Of a DNA stretch of 45,980 nucleotides, positions 8,472-16,608 are shown piece after piece; the stretch's first letter is position 1; the number at the start of each line of letters is the position of its first letter. Made by a program: the position numbers and the translations under genes. Origin of the DNA: Pseudomonadota bacterium (GTDB lineage: Bacteria > Pseudomonadota > Alphaproteobacteria > Rhizobiales > Methylopilaceae); assembly GCA_023430145.1 (NCBI GenBank), contig JAEZCD010000309.1:1-45980 (forward strand), written 5' to 3'. The notes beneath the pieces were generated by a model. The model saw only the letters and a list, made by a program, of their open reading frames with translations, did not search any database and was not told where the DNA came from.

Positions 8472-9755
8472 CTACTTCACCGGGCAGGGGCCCGCGCTCG
8501 GCGCATCGGGCGCCCAGCACGGCGCCTTGGTCGCGGCGATGATGGTCCGCATCGCCTCGGCTTGGCTGTCGAGCACCGCGCGTACAGGCTCTCCACGCAG
8601 CACGATGCGCTGGAAAGTATCGAGATAGACCTTGTTGAACTCGCCGCCCTTGTCGCCGAGCCCGACCGGCAGCAGCGCGACGAGCGCATCCGGCGCGGCT
8701 TGCGTCTTGGCGACGCCTTCGGCGAGGAGCTTGATGGCGGGGCTGAGGTCGGCCGGCAACTCGGCCTTCACGACCGGGAAGAAACCGACCTCGGCCGCGG
8801 TCGCGATCTGCACGGCGGGCTTCGTCAGGTGCTCGATGACGCCTGCGGCGCCAGCCCGGTCCGGTGCGCCCTTCGGGATGCCGAGCCCGGCGAGGACGGG
8901 CATGTAGGCGCGACCCTTCGGCCCGGCCGGCGGTGGCACGACGAGGTACTGGCCGGGCGCCGCGGCGAGCGCGTCCTTCACGCGGGCGATGTGGTCCCAG
9001 GCGATCCACACCTCGCCCGCCTGGAGCGGCTCCTGCATGAAGTCGTAATTGTTGGCGTTCGGGTTGACTGTGGTCCACAGCGCCTTGAAGTCGTTCCACA
9101 TCGTCTCGGCCTCGGCCGAGCGGAACTCGGTCACCGTCGACTTCGTGTAGGCCGGGTAGAGATAGCCCTGCAGGAAGCGGGCGAAGAGGCCCTTCGGCCC
9201 GGCCGGGAAGCCGATGCGGCGGCGGCCGGTCTTGTCGGCGATCGCCTTGCCCCAGGCGGCGAGCTGCTCGTAGGTGAGCGCGTTGACGTCCGCCCCGGCC
9301 GGCAGCAGCGGCAGCGCGTCCTTCTTCACGACGAGCACATAGGTCGCCTGGATCCAGGGGATGTACATCTGCTTATCGGTGCCGAGCTTGCCGAGCGTCA
9401 GAAGCCCGGCGGGGATGCCGCGGTCGGCGAGCTTTCCGGCAAGCTCGTCGAGCGGCTCGAGCGCGCCCATCGGCACGAGCGGCGCGAGCTCGCCGTGCAG
9501 CGCGCCGACGAGGCTGATGCTGCGCTTGCCGGCCTCCTGCTCGGCCTTCATGCGGACCGCGAACTGCGGCGGCTCCTCGACCACGTAGGTCGTCTTCGGC
9601 GCGCCCTTCAGCAGCACCTCGCGCACCTTCTGCGCCTCCTCGATCGGCCGCAGCTGCGTCGACAGGAACACGACGTCCTGGGCCGCGGCCGGCGCCGGCG
9701 CGAGCGCCGCGCTGGCGACGAGCACGGCGGCGAGACTGGCGAGCATCGTTCTCAT
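8472..9755 (-). CDS. ABC transporter extracellular solute-binding protein
   Basis: Periplasmic sugar-binding protein of 427 residues with a signal peptide (MRTMLASLAAVLVASAALA, cleavage likely after APAAAQ). The body has the family 1 extracellular binding-protein pattern (IPWIQATYVLVVKKDALP; GEVWIAWDHIARVKDAL). The ATG at 9755 has AGGAGG 8 bases upstream. It sits directly after the LacI regulator (26 bp gap) and before the two permeases, so it is the first structural gene of the operon. It is diverged from well-known maltose or glycerol-phosphate binding proteins. The substrate is inferred only from the GH63 enzyme at the operon's end. Confidence 0.9.
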   Translation of the reverse strand: MRTMLASLAAVLVASAALAPAPAAAQDVVFLSTQLRPIEEAQKVREVLLKGAPKTTYVVEEPPQFAVRMKAEQEAGKRSISLVGALHGELAPLVPMGALEPLDELAGKLADRGIPAGLLTLGKLGTDKQMYIPWIQATYVLVVKKDALPLLPAGADVNALTYEQLAAWGKAIADKTGRRRIGFPAGPKGLFARFLQGYLYPAYTKSTVTEFRSAEAETMWNDFKALWTTVNPNANNYDFMQEPLQAGEVWIAWDHIARVKDALAAAPGQYLVVPPPAGPKGRAYMPVLAGLGIPKGAPDRAGAAGVIEHLTKPAVQIATAAEVGFFPVVKAELPADLSPAIKLLAEGVAKTQAAPDALVALLPVGLGDKGGEFNKVYLDTFQRIVLRGEPVRAVLDSQAEAMRTIIAATKAPCWAPDAPSAGPCPVK

Positions 9756-9781
9756 TGTCCGTTCCTCCTGTGCCATCTTCT

Positions 9782-10846
9782 TCAGTTGCGGGTTTGCCGC
9801 CGGGCCGGGCGGCCGTCTCGGGACATCGACGCGGGCCGGGCAACCGGGGCCGGACCGGCCGACTGCCGCTCGATCTGCTGCACCGGCCAGATCTCCGAGA
9901 GCTCGGACGCTGGAGTGCCGCCGAGGCGCAGCAGCGCCATCTCGGCGAGGCGCCGGCCGGTCGCGGCGATGGCGAGCTCCATCGTCGTCAGCGGTGGGTC
10001 GGCGTAAGCCGCAGCCGACACGTTGTCGTGGCCGACGACGGAGAGGTCGCGGCCGACGACGAGGCCGCGCTCGCGCGCGGCGCGCAGCGCGCCGAAGGCC
10101 ATGCGGTCGGTCGCGCAGAGGAGCGCGGTCGGCCGCTCCGCCGCATCGAGCAAGTGGCCGGAGGCGAGATAGCCGCCCTCCTCGGTTGGAGCGCCCTCGG
10201 CGATTGCCGGCAGGCATCCCGCTGCCGCGAGCGCGCGCTCATAGCCGCGCCGGCGCAGATGCGCGAAGGTGTAGAACCCGGGCGCGGCGACATGCGCGAT
10301 GCGGCGATGGCCGAGCCCGAGGAGACGCTCGGCGGCCTCGACGAAGGCCTGCTCGCCGTCGCCGTCGACGAAGGCGTAGTCGACCGGCACGTCGGTCCGC
10401 CCGAGCACCACATAGGGAAAGCCGGTGCCGGCGAGGTAGCGGATGCGCTCGTCCTCGCGCCGCGTGCGGACGACGATGACGGCGTCGGCGCGCCGGCCCT
10501 CGACGATCCGGCGATAGGTCTTCAGCTCCTCGGGGCCAGGGGGAGCTGCGAGCAGCGACAGGTCGTAGCCCTCGGGGGCGAGGCGGTCGCCGATGGCGGC
10601 CAACAACTCGATGTAGAGCGGCTCGTCGAAGTGGCCGGGTTCGGCCGGCAGCACGAGGGTGATGATCTCGGTCGCGCCGCGACGGAGCCGGCGCGCGGCG
10701 GCGTTCGGCCGGTAGTCGATCGCCTCGGCCGCGGCGCGCACGCGGGCCCGCGTCGCCTGCGCGACCTCGGGATAACCGTCGAGCGCGCGCGAGACGGTGG
10801 TGATCGAGAGCCCGAGCGACTGCGCCAGCTCGCGCAGCGTGCCCAC
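9782..10846 (-). CDS. LacI-family transcriptional regulator
   Basis: 354 residues. An N-terminal LacI helix-turn-helix (TLRELAQSLGLSITTVSRAL) and hinge helix (YRPNAAARRLRRG) are followed by a periplasmic-binding-protein-like effector domain (LLGLGHRRIAHVA, SVVGHDNV). The start is GTG at 10846 with GGGAGGA just upstream. It is the first gene of the ABC/GH63 operon and is probably autoregulated through the operator at 10898-10913. The effector is presumably the imported glycoside or its product. Confidence 0.93.
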   Translation of the reverse strand: MGTLRELAQSLGLSITTVSRALDGYPEVAQATRARVRAAAEAIDYRPNAAARRLRRGATEIITLVLPAEPGHFDEPLYIELLAAIGDRLAPEGYDLSLLAAPPGPEELKTYRRIVEGRRADAVIVVRTRREDERIRYLAGTGFPYVVLGRTDVPVDYAFVDGDGEQAFVEAAERLLGLGHRRIAHVAAPGFYTFAHLRRRGYERALAAAGCLPAIAEGAPTEEGGYLASGHLLDAAERPTALLCATDRMAFGALRAARERGLVVGRDLSVVGHDNVSAAAYADPPLTTMELAIAATGRRLAEMALLRLGGTPASELSEIWPVQQIERQSAGPAPVARPASMSRDGRPARRQTRN

Positions 10847-10897
10847 GGCGTCCTCCCTATCCTCGCGACATTCGTCGTCCCAGCACGTTGATCGTCA

Positions 10898-10913
10898 TCC
10901 AAATCGTTTTGGA
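10898..10913. promoter_or_regulatory. LacI-type operator
   Basis: TCCAAATCGTTTTGGA has perfect 6-bp arms TCCAAA/TTTGGA around a central CG, the layout usual for LacI-family operators. It lies 52-67 bp ahead of the GTG start of the LacI-family gene, so it probably controls the whole minus-strand operon. A weaker half-matching site lies exactly 50 bp further upstream. Confidence 0.75.
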
Positions 10914-10947
10914 AAGCAAGCAGGCGACATTAGCGCTGGATGGCTTG

Positions 10948-10963
10948 CCAAATCGCGGATTGG
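10948..10963. promoter_or_regulatory. possible auxiliary LacI-type operator
   Basis: CCAAATCGCGGATTGG keeps the central CG and CCAA/TTGG outer arms (12 of 16 positions palindromic). Its centre is 50 bp, about five helical turns, from the main operator centre, which would suit cooperative binding. The arms differ from the main site, so this is tentative. Confidence 0.35.
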
Positions 10964-11922
10964 GCTCGTCACTAAACTTCTCGAGTGGTTAACTTAAGCG
11001 CCAACGCCTTCCTTCATGGTTCCACCCCTCTCAACTGCAGAGGAATCGCATTTAAGTAGATCGAGGGATCTGGACCTGCGCGAGCGGATGCTCGGTCAAG
11101 GGCGGTCGATCCATGCGCGCGACCCGCACCCTTGCGGCCCACAAAATTCCAGCAACGACCCGATGCGCAATCGCCGGCGGCGCGGGGTCACCTGCCGCCG
11201 CCGCGGACCATATCAGCCAGGTGCGGCGGCGTCGGTCCCGCCCTGACGGCGGCGCGCTGCGCGCGCGGCGCCTGCGCTTCGTCGGCGCGCCCCCGAGTGC
11301 GGCAGCTATGGTCCGGCGTGACCGCCGCGCTCCGCTTCGCTGGCGCCAGGAGGGGTTTGCTCGGCGCGAGCCGTCGAGGCCGGCGCCGAGCCGGCGATGG
11401 CGTCTGCGGCGTGAAACTCCACCGGGTCGACGCATGTGATCAGAGAAGGTTGGGGAGTGGAAACGGGGGCGATCGAGGGGTTCACACTCGAGCGCCGCCA
11501 AGAAGCCTTCGCACATTGCATCGTTGTAAACACCGCCGAGAGGTCCCCTCGACGGCCGCGCGCCGGCTTGCTTACAGCGGTTGCCGAAAGCGATCGAGAT
11601 GTATTGCGTGCCCCGATCCGAATGGTGGATCAGGCTGCCGGGCTTGCATGGACGGGCCATGTCGAAGGCGTCGAGCACCGAGAGGTCTTCGGGGCGGCGG
11701 CGAAGGCCCAGCCGAAGATCCAGCGCGACCAGGGCGGCGAGCACGACGGCCAGGAAGAGGCGGCCCGCCGTCGCCAACTCGACCAATTGCCGCGGGAACC
11801 CCGGCCGACGAGGCGGGCGACTCGTCGGCATGAACGACACCTCCATCCCAAGGGAAAGGTGTCCCCGAACCAGATCAGAATCTGCGTTGCGGACGGGATT
11901 GGCGGCGCCGGCGATCGAGGGC
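10964..11922. other. gene-poor stretch with a transposase remnant
   Basis: No intact gene is supported between the LacI control region and the FAD enzyme. The middle holds an IS3-type transposase fragment (11460-11771, separate entry). The flanks carry only scrambled reading frames without recognisable domains, and I found no clear terminal inverted repeats, so the element's original ends are lost. Confidence 0.6.
11460..11771 (-). mobile_element. IS3-family transposase (OrfB integrase core) remnant
   Basis: The minus-strand frame contains SVLDAFDMA, then LIHHSDRGTQYISIAFGNRC, and NDAMCEGFLAALECEPLDR. These are the standard central motifs of IS3-group OrfB (second Asp of the DDE triad in HHSDRG; DNAMCES.FATLE region). 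Preceding residues (GRLFLAVVLA) match the core, but the segment between is altered, as if by compensating frameshifts. The N-terminal part, the final catalytic Glu region and the IS ends are missing. Degenerate and surely inactive. Confidence 0.82.
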
Positions 11923-13323
11923 TCAGCCCGGATAGACCTTTCCCGGGTTCATGATGCCGTTGGGGTCGAGCGCGGACTTGATCGCCTGCATGAGACCGAC
12001 GCCCTCGCCATGCTCGACCTGCATGTGCGCGATCTTGTGCAGGCCGATGCCGTGCTCGCCAGAGCAGGTGCCGCCATAGGCGATGGCGCGGCGGGAGGTG
12101 CGGAAAGCGAGCGCCTCGGCGCGCTCGGTCTCCTCCGGATCGTCCGGGTCGAACAGGATGCCGAGATGGAAATTGCCGTCGCCGACATGGCCGACGATCG
12201 GCGCGAGAAGCCCGCTCTGCTCGATGTCCGCCTTGGTCTCGAGCAGGCAGGCCGGCAGCTCGGAGATCGGCACGCAGGCGTCCGTCCCCATGTTCTTCTT
12301 GCCCGGCGCGAGCGCGAGCACGGCATGGTACACGCCATGGCGCGCCTTCCAGAGCCGGTTGCGCTCCTCGACCCGCTCGGCGAAGCGAAAGCCGCCGCCG
12401 CCGTGATCGGCGGCGATCGCCTGCATCAGTGCCACGTCCTCCGCCGTGCCGGCGGCGGTTCCGTGGAACTCGAGGAAGAGCGTCGGCACCTCGGCATAGT
12501 CGAGCGCCGAGTAGCGGATGCAAGCGCGCATCTGCACCTCGTCGAGCAGCTCGACTCGGGCGAGCCGCAGACCCGACTGCAGGGCCGTCACGACGGCGTC
12601 GACGGCGCCTTCGAGCGTCTCGAACTGGCAGACTGCGGCGACGATGCTCTCCGGCAGGCCGTAGAGCTTCAGCTGCACCTCGGTGATGACGCCGAGCGTG
12701 CCCTCGCTGCCGACATAGAGGCGCGTGAGATCGAGCCCGGCCGACGATTTCCGCGCCCGGCTGCCGGTGCGGATGATGCGCCCATCGGGTGTGACGACGG
12801 TGAGGCCGAGCGTGTTCTCGCGCATGGTGCCGTAACGCACCGCATTGGTGCCCGAGGCGCGCGTCGCGGCCATGCCGCCGATCGAGGCGTCGGCGCCCGG
12901 ATCGACGGGGAAGAACAGGCCGGTGTCGCGAATCCGCGCGTTCAGCGCCCCGCGCGTCACGCCGGCCTGGACGCGACAATCCATGGCCTCCGGAGACACC
13001 GACAGGATCTCGTCGAAGCGCCGCAGGCTGAGGCAGACGCCTCCGGCGAGCGCCGCGAGCTGGCCTTCGAGCGAGGAGCCGGCGCCGAACGGGACCACCG
13101 GCACGAGGTGCGCGTTGCAGATCGAAAGGATGAACGCGACGTCCTCGTCCGTGCCCGGGAAGACGACGATGTCGGGCAGCCCGGCAGCCGGCAGGCCCTC
13201 GCCGTGGCTGTGCTGCTCCCGGATCGACTCGGCCGTCGTCGCGTGCTCCCCGAAACGCTCACGGAGCGTCGCGGCGACAGACTTGACCGCCTCCGGCGAC
13301 GGGCGTGGGACGGTCGGTGTCAT
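11923..13323 (-). CDS. FAD-linked oxidase, GlcD/D-lactate dehydrogenase (cytochrome) type
   Basis: 466-residue flavoprotein predicted to oxidise a 2-hydroxy acid such as D-lactate or glycolate to the 2-oxo acid. The FAD_binding_4 domain contains FGAGSSLEGQ near residue 100, VDPGADASIGGM and YVGSEGTLGVITE. The C-terminal oxidase domain has GHVGDGNFH and ends with GEHGIGLHK and DPNGIMNPGKV. The ATG at 13323 has GGAG 5 bases upstream. It follows the first DapA-family aldolase gene by 9 bp, so it is third in a minus-strand operon started at 15264. No iron-sulfur partner gene (GlcE/F type) is present, favouring a single-subunit D-lactate dehydrogenase-like enzyme. Confidence 0.9.
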   Translation of the reverse strand: MTPTVPRPSPEAVKSVAATLRERFGEHATTAESIREQHSHGEGLPAAGLPDIVVFPGTDEDVAFILSICNAHLVPVVPFGAGSSLEGQLAALAGGVCLSLRRFDEILSVSPEAMDCRVQAGVTRGALNARIRDTGLFFPVDPGADASIGGMAATRASGTNAVRYGTMRENTLGLTVVTPDGRIIRTGSRARKSSAGLDLTRLYVGSEGTLGVITEVQLKLYGLPESIVAAVCQFETLEGAVDAVVTALQSGLRLARVELLDEVQMRACIRYSALDYAEVPTLFLEFHGTAAGTAEDVALMQAIAADHGGGGFRFAERVEERNRLWKARHGVYHAVLALAPGKKNMGTDACVPISELPACLLETKADIEQSGLLAPIVGHVGDGNFHLGILFDPDDPEETERAEALAFRTSRRAIAYGGTCSGEHGIGLHKIAHMQVEHGEGVGLMQAIKSALDPNGIMNPGKVYPG

Positions 13324-13332
13324 GGCTCCGCC

Positions 13333-14220
13333 TCAGCGGTCGTATTCGAGCAGCGGCGCGAGCGTGCGCTCGATGGCGGCGCGGGTCGTGGCATCCGGCA
13401 TCGGCATCGGCTGCCGCGAGACGCCGCAGTCGAGTCCCTGCAGCTCGAGGCAATACTTCACGCAGGCAGGCAGATTGCCGTGCGGCAGCGCGGCCCAGAA
13501 GTTGACCAGGCGATGGTGAATGGCGAGCGCGGTCACGTCGTCCTTGGCCTTCACCGCGTCCCAGAGGCGGACGCACGGGCCCGGCGCGGCCGTCGGCGAG
13601 GCGGCGAGCGTGCCGTGCGCGCCGAACTGGAAGCAGGAATAGAGCAGGTTGTCGACCGCGGCGAGGATGAACTTGTCCTTCGGCGCATTGGCGACGAGCT
13701 CGGCGACGCGCGTGATGTGCCCCTGGCTCTGCTTGATGCCGACGACGAGCGGGATCTCGTCCAGGATGCGCAGGACGAGCTGCGTGGAGAGCAGGTTCCA
13801 GGGGATCACGTTGTACAGAAGCACCGGCATGCGGAGCGTCTCGGTGACCGTCTTGAAGTGGCCGAAGTTCGCCTCGTCGTCCGGCGTGAAGACGTAGAAC
13901 ACCGGCGTGACCTGGAGCGCGTCGATCGGCAAGCCCTCGAGCGCGCGGCCGCGCCGGATCACCTCGCGCGTGGTATTGGCGATGATGCCGGCGACGACCG
14001 GCACCCGGCCGGCCACCTCCTCGACGGTGATCTCGGCGAGCCGGCGGAACTCCTCGATGTCGAGCCCATAGCCTTCCCCGGTCGAGCCGCCGAAGCAGAC
14101 GCCGTGAACGCCCTTCTCCAGCATGAAGGCGATCTGGGCGCGGTACCTGTCTTCCTCGATCTCGCCGGCGGCGTCGAAGGGCGTGGTGAGGGCGGGAATG
14201 ATCCCGATGAACTCGGTCAT
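13333..14220 (-). CDS. DapA/N-acetylneuraminate lyase-family aldolase (copy 1)
   Basis: Class I pyruvate-dependent aldolase of the dihydrodipicolinate synthase superfamily, 295 residues, cytoplasmic. The GGSTGEGY motif lies near residue 44, the catalytic Tyr in LLYNVIPWN near 135 and the Schiff-base Lys in VGIKQSQG near 163. It clusters with transport and oxidation genes rather than lysine genes, so catabolic aldol cleavage of a 2-oxo (deoxy)sugar acid is more likely than lysine synthesis. It is the most divergent of the three copies in this window. The ribosome site before ATG 14220 is weak. Confidence 0.9.
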   Translation of the reverse strand: MTEFIGIIPALTTPFDAAGEIEEDRYRAQIAFMLEKGVHGVCFGGSTGEGYGLDIEEFRRLAEITVEEVAGRVPVVAGIIANTTREVIRRGRALEGLPIDALQVTPVFYVFTPDDEANFGHFKTVTETLRMPVLLYNVIPWNLLSTQLVLRILDEIPLVVGIKQSQGHITRVAELVANAPKDKFILAAVDNLLYSCFQFGAHGTLAASPTAAPGPCVRLWDAVKAKDDVTALAIHHRLVNFWAALPHGNLPACVKYCLELQGLDCGVSRQPMPMPDATTRAAIERTLAPLLEYDR

Positions 14221-14260
14221 GAGCGATCGCGTCTCGTCTGAGGGGGCTGTGTTGAAGCGA

Positions 14261-14303
14261 GGCCCGATGCGAGCCGCATCGGGCCTTGCGGGCCGGAAGG
14301 CCC
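14261..14303. terminator. two adjacent hairpins between aldolase genes
   Basis: GGCCCGATGC (14261-14270) and GCATCGGGCC (14276-14285) form a perfect 10-bp stem with a 5-base loop. A second stem GGGCC/GGCCC lies at 14290-14303. There is no clear U tract on either side, so partial attenuation or message stabilisation inside the operon is as likely as termination. Confidence 0.45.
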
Positions 14304-14346
14304 AGGGGCGAGCTTTCGCGCGGTGGGGCCCGCCGTCGGCAATCGC

Positions 14347-15264
14347 TCAGGCGACCTTGGCGACGCCCGCGAGCGTCGGGTCGAAGGCGAGCACCTCGGC
14401 GAGCGCGGCGTCGATCCGGCGCGCCTGCTCGGGGCTCGTCGCCGGCATCGGCATGCGCGGCAGCCCGGCATCGCAGCCCTGGCGGCCGATGGCGTACTTC
14501 ACGTTGGCGGGCAGGTTGTCGCCGACGATCGTGTTCCAGAAGCGCAGCAGCGCCTCGTGGATCCTCAGCGCCGACTTGTGGTCGCCGCGCTGCACCGCAT
14601 CCCAGAGCGCGACGCAGACGCCCGGCACCGCCGCCGGATTGGCGGCGATCACGCCCTGGGCGCCGAGCGCGAAGCTCGGATAGAGCAGCGCATCGATCGC
14701 CGTCAGCACGATCTTGTCGGACGGAACGCTGATGAGGAGATCGGCCATCAGCTTGAGGTCGCCGGCGCTCTGCTTGACGCCGGCGACGCCGGGCAGACCT
14801 TCCATGATCCGGCAGAGCAGCGCCGGGCTGAGATAGTTCCAGGGGACCACGTTGTAGATGACGACCGGGGTCGACACCTCGGCCGTGATCCTCTCGAAAT
14901 GGGCGTAGGTCGCGTCCTCGCTCGGCTTGAACAGGTAGTGCACAGGCGTGATCTGCAGCGCCGCGACGTCGAGATGGGCGATCGCCTTGGCGCGCTCGAT
15001 CGCGGCCTGGGTGGAATTGGTGATGATGCCGGCGACGACGGGAACCCGTGCCGCCGTCTCGTCGCAGGAGATCTCCATGACGCGGACGAACTCGTCGGTC
15101 GTGTAGGTGTGCCCCTCGCCGGTGGAGCCGCCGACGCAGATGCCGTGCACGCCCTTGTCGATCGTGAAGCGGATGACGCTTCGCAGCTTGGCTTCGTCGA
15201 GAAGGCCGGTCTCGGTAAAGGGGGTGACGATCGGCGGGATGATTCCCGTGAGACCGGAAGGCAT
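14347..15264 (-). CDS. DapA/N-acetylneuraminate lyase-family aldolase (copy 2)
   Basis: 305-residue class I aldolase with GGSTGEGH, VIYNVVPWNYLSP (catalytic Tyr) and AGVKQSAGDLK (Schiff-base Lys). It closely resembles copy 3 at 24421-25335 (shared PSFALGA, NPAAVPGV, GLPRMPMP). ATG 15264 has AGGAGA upstream. It is the first gene of the operon running through copy 1 to the FAD oxidase, and is divergent from the IclR gene. A perfect 13-bp palindrome lies 31-43 bases before the start codon. Likely role: pyruvate-forming cleavage of a sugar-acid intermediate. Confidence 0.92.
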   Translation of the reverse strand: MPSGLTGIIPPIVTPFTETGLLDEAKLRSVIRFTIDKGVHGICVGGSTGEGHTYTTDEFVRVMEISCDETAARVPVVAGIITNSTQAAIERAKAIAHLDVAALQITPVHYLFKPSEDATYAHFERITAEVSTPVVIYNVVPWNYLSPALLCRIMEGLPGVAGVKQSAGDLKLMADLLISVPSDKIVLTAIDALLYPSFALGAQGVIAANPAAVPGVCVALWDAVQRGDHKSALRIHEALLRFWNTIVGDNLPANVKYAIGRQGCDAGLPRMPMPATSPEQARRIDAALAEVLAFDPTLAGVAKVA

Positions 15265-15293
15265 CGAGCGTTTCTCCTGGCTACCGCAGCTTA

Positions 15294-15308
15294 TCTCGTA
15301 TTACGAGT
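15294..15308. promoter_or_regulatory. IclR-type operator, site A1
   Basis: TCTCGTATTACGAGT; the inner 13 bases CTCGTA-T-TACGAG are a perfect palindrome. It lies in the dapA2/iclR divergent region close to the dapA2 start. It is one of eight copies of the pattern TCYCGYATTRYGRGA found in this and the sister module. Confidence 0.7.
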
Positions 15309-15424
15309 TTCGACCATATGCAGCTGTCCGATCGTCGGTCAATATGTGGCGCCTGGTCCTCGTCGAAATTGGTCCGTGTCCGACAATCTGCGTCCGGCGG
15401 GAGCGGCTGCTCGGGGCAGCTATC

Positions 15425-15439
15425 TCTTGCAATGCGGGA
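15425..15439. promoter_or_regulatory. IclR-type operator, site A2
   Basis: TCTTGCAATGCGGGA (reverse complement TCCCGCATTGCAAGA) fits the same 15-base pattern. It lies in the divergent region 126 bases before the iclR start, where it could serve autoregulation. Confidence 0.55.
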
Positions 15440-15564
15440 TAAAAGCGCGACCTTAGAGCCTATCCGGCCGGCCGCCGGGCACACCGGGGGTCGGCCGCCC
15501 GGATTGGCAAGAGCCCGGCCGAGGGGTACCAGAGCAAGGGCGACGATCGGGAAAGACCGCGGGC

Positions 15565-16371
15565 ATGGCTTCTGATTACGGCGTCAAATCCCTCCAGAAG
15601 ATCATGACGATCCTCGAGTGCTTCTCGGCGGTCGACAAGTCGCTTTCGGTGGCGCAGATCGTCGAGCGCTCCGGTCTTCCGCGCAGCACTGCGCATAGGC
15701 TGGTGCTGTCGCTGCGCCAGATCGGCCTACTCGACCAGGACGGGGCCCGGAACGACTATCGGCTAGGCCTGAGACTCTTCGAGTTCGGTAACGCAGTGCT
15801 CGTCAACATGGACATCCAGAGGGAGGCCCGCACCTTCGTCGAGCTTCTGAGCCGTGCAGCCGGCGAAAACGTCCATCTCTGCGTCTTCGACGGCTGGCGC
15901 ATGGTGTTCATCGACCGGCAGGTGGGCGGACGGACCGGCCGGAACAACTCGACCATCGTGATGGAGACCTCGCCCTGCTACTGTTCGGGCGTCGGCAAGG
16001 CGGCGCTCGCCTTCCAGCCGGAGCAGGTCATCGACCGAATCATCCGGCTCGGACTGCCGGCCTATACCCATACGACGATCACGGACCCGACCGCCCTGCG
16101 GCAGGAGCTCGAGAAGACGCGCGCTCGCGGCTACTCCCTCGATTTCGGCGAGATGGAGACCGGGGTGCGCTGCGTGGCGGCGCCGATTCGCAACAATACG
16201 AGCAAGGTGATCGCCGCCATCAGCGTCAGCGGTCCTGACAGGCGACTTCCCGAGGAGCGGCTGCACGAGCTGGCCCCCCTGGTGATCGAGCACGCGAACC
16301 TGCTCTCCGAGCGGCTCGGCTACCGTCCGCTGCGGGAGAAGCGTGGCCGAGCGAAGGCCCCGGCGAGCTGA
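15565..16371 (+). CDS. IclR-family transcriptional regulator (module 1)
   Basis: 268 residues. N-terminal winged helix-turn-helix (SVAQIVERSGLPRSTAHRLVLSL, residues about 28-55) and C-terminal IclR effector domain (NVHLCVFDGWRMVFIDRQ; CYCSGVGKAALAF; GVRCVAAPIRN). It resembles the regulator at 23261-24100 over most of its length (shared STAHRL, LCVFDG, VGKAALAFQP). ATG 15565 has gggaaag upstream. It stands between the divergent aldolase operon and the TRAP operon, with pattern-A sites on both sides, so it probably controls both. Confidence 0.94.
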   Translation: MASDYGVKSLQKIMTILECFSAVDKSLSVAQIVERSGLPRSTAHRLVLSLRQIGLLDQDGARNDYRLGLRLFEFGNAVLVNMDIQREARTFVELLSRAAGENVHLCVFDGWRMVFIDRQVGGRTGRNNSTIVMETSPCYCSGVGKAALAFQPEQVIDRIIRLGLPAYTHTTITDPTALRQELEKTRARGYSLDFGEMETGVRCVAAPIRNNTSKVIAAISVSGPDRRLPEERLHELAPLVIEHANLLSERLGYRPLREKRGRAKAPAS

Positions 16372-16378
16372 GAGCCTA

Positions 16379-16393
16379 TCTCGTATTGCGAGA
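16379..16393. promoter_or_regulatory. IclR-type operator, site A3
   Basis: TCTCGTATTGCGAGA, palindromic at all but one pair. It begins 8 bases after the iclR stop codon and 216 bases before dctP. Confidence 0.65.
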
Positions 16394-16461
16394 CTACCAC
16401 TTGGCTGCGGCACAATGGCGGCCGCCGCATGGATCCGCGCTCATATCGGCTAGCTGGCCGC

Positions 16462-16506
16462 TTGACGCTGGTATTTGCCAATGGTCTATTATCTTGCAAA
16501 ACGAGA
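16462..16506 (+). promoter_or_regulatory. dctP promoter overlapped by IclR-type operator (site A4)
   Basis: TTGACG at 16462-16467 is a good -35; TATTAT at 16487-16492 (19-base spacer) or TCTATT at 16485-16490 (17 bases) is the -10. The motif TCTTGCAAAACGAGA at 16492-16506 starts at the -10 and covers the likely transcription start, which fits repression of the TRAP operon by an IclR protein. Confidence 0.55.
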
Positions 16507-16608
16507 TAAGCGCCTTCCTCGGCTCACGCCGAACTGGCGCCTGAGCATCGGGCTGCCGCTTTCACCAGGCGGCTTCAGGGCACGGAAACCTCGAGGGAGA
16601 GAAACCTA

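Noticed and set aside
11581..14241. 886-codon plus-strand open frame
   Set aside because: Runs antisense to the FAD oxidase and aldolase genes, with Arg/Ala/Gly/Glu-rich low-complexity composition typical of high-GC shadow frames.
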